A stretch of 7,189 bases of DNA, taken from positions 1 through 7,189 of the forward strand of contig JAPOVO010000135.1 in the NCBI GenBank assembly GCA_026708165.1, read 5' to 3'. Below, one piece after another: positions 5,617 to 7,189 of this stretch (positions are counted from its first letter, which is position 1; each line of letters opens with the position of its first letter). Below the pieces are notes generated by a model. It did not search any database, was not told the DNA's origin, and worked only from the letters and a program-made list of their open reading frames with translations. The position numbers were made by a program, and so were the translations under genes. The DNA is from Chloroflexota bacterium (lineage in GTDB: Bacteria; Chloroflexota; UBA11872; VXNJ01).

Positions 5617-5638
5617 GTAACGAAGCTCAACTCGTTAC
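5617..5638. repeat. Perfect 7-bp inverted repeat after membrane protein 1
   Basis: GTAACGA (5617-5623) and TCGTTAC (5632-5638) are exact reverse complements around the 8-nt loop AGCTCAAC. No T-run follows, so it could be a protein-binding dyad or an mRNA hairpin rather than a terminator. It has no evident counterpart in the next spacer. Confidence 0.4.
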
Positions 5639-5735
5639 AGCGTCGCTGGGCGCATCAAGCCCTGAAAGCAAGTTCGTGGTAGCTTATTCTCGGTTTCGAG
5701 ACTGCTGACTGCGAGGTCGTCAGCACGCCGCTAGC

Positions 5736-5741
5736 AAGGAG
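5736..5741 (+). promoter_or_regulatory. Shine-Dalgarno for membrane protein 2 (fixes TTG start)
   Basis: AAGGAG lies 8 nt before TTG 5750. It is the best ribosome-binding match among the three copies. Confidence 0.72.
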
Positions 5742-5749
5742 ACATTTGG

Positions 5750-5989
5750 TTGGGCATCGCAGGAATGATCCTTGGCATCCTCGCGTTCATACTTGTGTGG
5801 ATACCCGCCTTCGGAATCATTGCCTGGCCGCTGATTCTCGTCGGACTCCCACTTTCGGCAATAGGGTTTTCACGAAACCGAAAACGCGGCGAAGGCAGTC
5901 GCGCGGCAATCGCGGGAATGGTCATGAATATCATCGCCCTCGTCATCGCGATACTGGTGGTAATTGGGACTGCCTTGATGTCCACGTGA
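5750..5989 (+). CDS. Small hydrophobic membrane protein, tandem copy 2
   Basis: The product is 79 aa, the closest relative of copy 1: 56 of the first 69 residues are identical, including MGIAGMILGILA, AWPLI, GLPLSAIGF, NRKRGEGS and VMNIIALVIAIL. The two diverge only in the last 10 to 12 residues. Many codon differences are silent (for example ATA/ATC and GCC/GCA in the first codons), which indicates selection on the protein and supports this as a real gene read from TTG. The layout is hydrophobic span(s) to about residue 40, a basic loop at 43-50, then a last span. No signal-peptidase site or catalytic motif is visible. Function is unknown; a structural or envelope-associated membrane role is speculation. 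Confidence 0.82.
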   Translation: MGIAGMILGILAFILVWIPAFGIIAWPLILVGLPLSAIGFSRNRKRGEGSRAAIAGMVMNIIALVIAILVVIGTALMST

Positions 5990-6057
5990 ACATCCCGATT
6001 CGAGCTGCGACTTCTTGCCGTAGGCCATCCCGAATCTCTAGCCGCCGCTGCGTTGCG

Positions 6058-6074
6058 GTCCGGACCATCCGGAC
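6058..6074. repeat. GC-rich inverted repeat in the second spacer
   Basis: GTCCGG (6058-6063) and CCGGAC (6069-6074) pair perfectly around ACCAT, 69 nt after the stop of membrane protein 2. It may be a transcript hairpin. No T-run follows, so termination is not claimed. Confidence 0.35.
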
Positions 6075-6149
6075 GCCATAGCAGTACGTGGTAGCCTGAA
6101 TTCCGCTACGTAACCGCTGCCAAGCGGTCGTCGAGCCGCGGCAACACTT

Positions 6150-6154
6150 GGGAG
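6150..6154 (+). promoter_or_regulatory. Shine-Dalgarno for membrane protein 3 (fixes TTG start)
   Basis: GGGAG lies 7 nt before TTG 6162, the same arrangement as in the other two copies. Confidence 0.68.
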
Positions 6155-6161
6155 TTTAAGG

Positions 6162-6464
6162 TTGGGCATCGCCGGCATGATTCTCGGCATTCTCGGGATC
6201 TTCTCGGCATTGATTCCCTTTGCAGTGCTCACCCCTGGAGTAGACGACATCGTTCTTGGGGCCGTCATGGTCTTTGGCCTCGTTCTCGCTTTCCTGTGTA
6301 CGGCGGTCGGACTGCCGCTCTCGGGCATCGGGCTCTATCAGTCCAGAAAAAATCAGACTGACATTGGCGTGGCCGTGGCTGGAGTGGCCACTAATGTCGT
6401 CACGCTGATCGCTGTCGTCATCTGGGTGATATTGATCGTTATAAGCGCCAGTCTCGCCGCCTAA
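6162..6464 (+). CDS. Small hydrophobic membrane protein, divergent tandem copy 3
   Basis: The product is 100 aa. It starts with the same MGIAGMILGIL as copies 1 and 2, again from TTG, and keeps GLPLSGIG (50-57), a basic turn SRKN (61-64) and an Ala/Val-rich last span (69-98). It differs by about 18 extra residues before GLPLS, including a Pro- and Asp-containing turn TPGVDD (24-29). This separates two clear hydrophobic segments, so three membrane passes are likely. The rest is much diverged from copies 1 and 2, meaning it is an older duplicate or was imported beside them. No known motif is seen. It faces the convergent peptidase gene, with a 146-nt gap (6465-6610). Confidence 0.78.
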   Translation: MGIAGMILGILGIFSALIPFAVLTPGVDDIVLGAVMVFGLVLAFLCTAVGLPLSGIGLYQSRKNQTDIGVAVAGVATNVVTLIAVVIWVILIVISASLAA

Positions 6465-6566
6465 CGAAGCGCAGCGCCGCCAAACTCAATCAATAGCTGG
6501 GTCCGCCTCACCTCGGGAAGACGGAGTTTTCGTCAAATCCGATGCCTTGCAAGCGTCGCCGACTAC

Positions 6567-6584
6567 TTGCGGTGCTGGCCGCAA
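6567..6584. repeat. Inverted repeat between convergent genes
   Basis: TTGCGG (6567-6572) and CCGCAA (6579-6584) pair around TGCTGG. It lies between the stops of membrane protein 3 and the peptidase, where a bidirectional terminator would be expected. It lacks a T-run on either strand, so that role is only possible. Nothing else is seen in 6465-6610. Confidence 0.35.
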
Positions 6585-6610
6585 ATGACGTCTCCGCCAA
6601 AGACCCTGGA

Positions 6611-7189
6611 CTACGCCTCCGCTAGTTGCTCAGCCTCCGCAACCATCTCCCCCAGCAGCGCCAGACCCCGCTGCCAGAAGTTCGGATCGTCGATGTCCAC
6701 GCCGAACGGGGCCACCAGCGCCGACGGAGAGGCGCTCCCACCCTTCGCAAGCATCTCCAGGTACTTCGGAACGAACGCCCGCCCCTCCTCCTGGTAGAGC
6801 CTGTACAGCGCCAGCACCAGCAGCTCCCCGAACGCGTATGCGTAGGTGTAGAACGGCACGTGAATGAAATGCGGAATATAGCTCCACCAGATAGCGTAGT
6901 CGTCCGTGAGCGTCACCGTGTCGCCGTGCATGGGGCTGTTCGCCTCCATCCATAGCTCGCTTATGCGCTCGGTAGTAAGCTCGCCGGTCTTTCGCCGGTT
7001 CTCATGCACCAATTGCTCGAATCTGCACAGGACGATCTGCCGGAACACCGTTGCGAAGGCGTCCTCGATCTTGCCCGTCAGCAGCGACAGTCGGACTTTC
7101 GGATCGTCCTCGTTATCCATCAGCCGGTGGAAGACGATCATCTCTCCGAAGACCGACGCCATTTCAGCGGTCGTGAGCGGAGTGTCCTG
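6611..7189 (-). CDS. M3-family oligoendopeptidase (PepF-like), C-terminal part, 5' end outside window
   Basis: The frame is open from the window edge (7189) to TAG at 6613-6611, giving 192 residues starting QDTPLTTAEMASVFGEMIVF. The segment PLTxAExASxFGEM is what follows the zinc-binding HExxH helix in M3 oligoendopeptidases. Further matches are LLTGKIEDAFATVFRQ, CRFEQLVHENRR, the substrate-binding region WWSYIPHFIHVPFYTYAYAFGELLVLALY, and the late GVDIDDPNFWQRGL. Family members are about 600 aa, so roughly 400 residues, including HExxH, lie beyond the window. The enzyme is a cytosolic zinc peptidase that degrades short peptides. An ATG at 7162 is internal and is not a start, because homology continues upstream of it. 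The gene is convergent with the membrane protein array. The exact subfamily cannot be set from this part. Confidence 0.93.
   Translation of the reverse strand, partial: QDTPLTTAEMASVFGEMIVFHRLMDNEDDPKVRLSLLTGKIEDAFATVFRQIVLCRFEQLVHENRRKTGELTTERISELWMEANSPMHGDTVTLTDDYAIWWSYIPHFIHVPFYTYAYAFGELLVLALYRLYQEEGRAFVPKYLEMLAKGGSASPSALVAPFGVDIDDPNFWQRGLALLGEMVAEAEQLAEA

Larger units (their letters stand above)
5334..6161 (+). repeat. Tandem duplicated unit (gene plus spacer), two copies of about 410 bp
   Basis: Unit 1 is 5334-5749 and unit 2 is 5750-6161 (416 and 412 bp). Each is a small membrane protein gene followed by a spacer of 170 or 172 nt. The spacers are related too: starting at each TGA (5577 and 5987), 28 of 40 ungapped bases agree, including TCTTGCC. 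A shared CGTGGTAGC(C/T) lies exactly 75 nt before the next TTG in both (5675 and 6087). A third, more divergent gene follows at 6162 without a recognisable third spacer. Confidence 0.65.

Noticed and set aside
5746..6081. 111-codon plus-strand frame overlapping membrane protein 2
   Set aside because: It is a different frame of the duplicated gene, Arg/His/Thr-rich without a domain, and covers the coding region of a better-supported paralogue.
6514..6535. GACG...CGTC pair flanking a T4 run considered as a terminator after membrane protein 3
   Set aside because: The stem is only 4 bp and the T-run lies in the loop rather than after the stem.

Overview
The window is bacterial chromosomal DNA, GC-rich by eye and gene-dense, with short overlapping or closely spaced genes. 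Nothing in it looks like a phage, transposon, plasmid or CRISPR array. The lineage cannot be fixed from this sequence alone. The flavour of the HisF, HisI and RsmI proteins, and a dispersed palindrome of the GTTCGTGGTGAG...CATGAAC type, fit an uncultured Chloroflexota/Dehalococcoidia-like genome, but that is a low-confidence guess.

Region 1 (1-3072, + strand) is a translation and histidine-biosynthesis block. It begins with the last 69 codons of a histidyl-tRNA synthetase (hisS). After an 84-nt gap comes a compact run hisH-hisA-hisF-hisI-hisE. HisH and HisF form imidazole glycerol phosphate synthase. HisE, HisI and HisA catalyse the three steps before it, from PR-ATP to PRFAR. The genes are 6 nt apart (hisH/hisA) or overlap by 1 nt (TGATG, hisA/hisF) or 4 nt (ATGA, hisF/hisI and hisI/hisE), so they are almost certainly co-transcribed and translationally coupled. 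hisG, hisD, hisC and hisB are not in the window.

Region 2 (3057-3277) is the 3' border of the his block. It holds three closely spaced inverted repeats: a perfect 16-bp palindrome across the hisE stop codon, a second 16-nt hairpin with the same TCACC/GGTGA arms, and a 35-bp imperfect palindrome of dispersed-repeat type.

Region 3 (3278-5102, + strand) carries a D-2-hydroxyacid dehydrogenase of the phosphoglycerate dehydrogenase family without an ACT domain, then rsmI (16S rRNA C1402 2'-O-methyltransferase). A strong hairpin and a good sigma70-like promoter follow rsmI.

Region 4 (5334-6464, + strand) is the least ordinary part. It contains three tandem genes for small, very hydrophobic membrane proteins (81, 79 and 100 aa). 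All begin with a TTG codon behind a good Shine-Dalgarno and share the N-terminus MGIAGMILGIL. The spacers between them (170 and 172 nt) also resemble each other, so the array arose by tandem duplication of a unit of about 410 bp that includes gene and spacer. Their function is unknown; the layout resembles DUF4190-type small membrane proteins.

Region 5 (6611-7189, - strand) is the C-terminal third of an M3-family oligoendopeptidase (PepF-like), convergent with the array and cut by the window edge before its zinc site.
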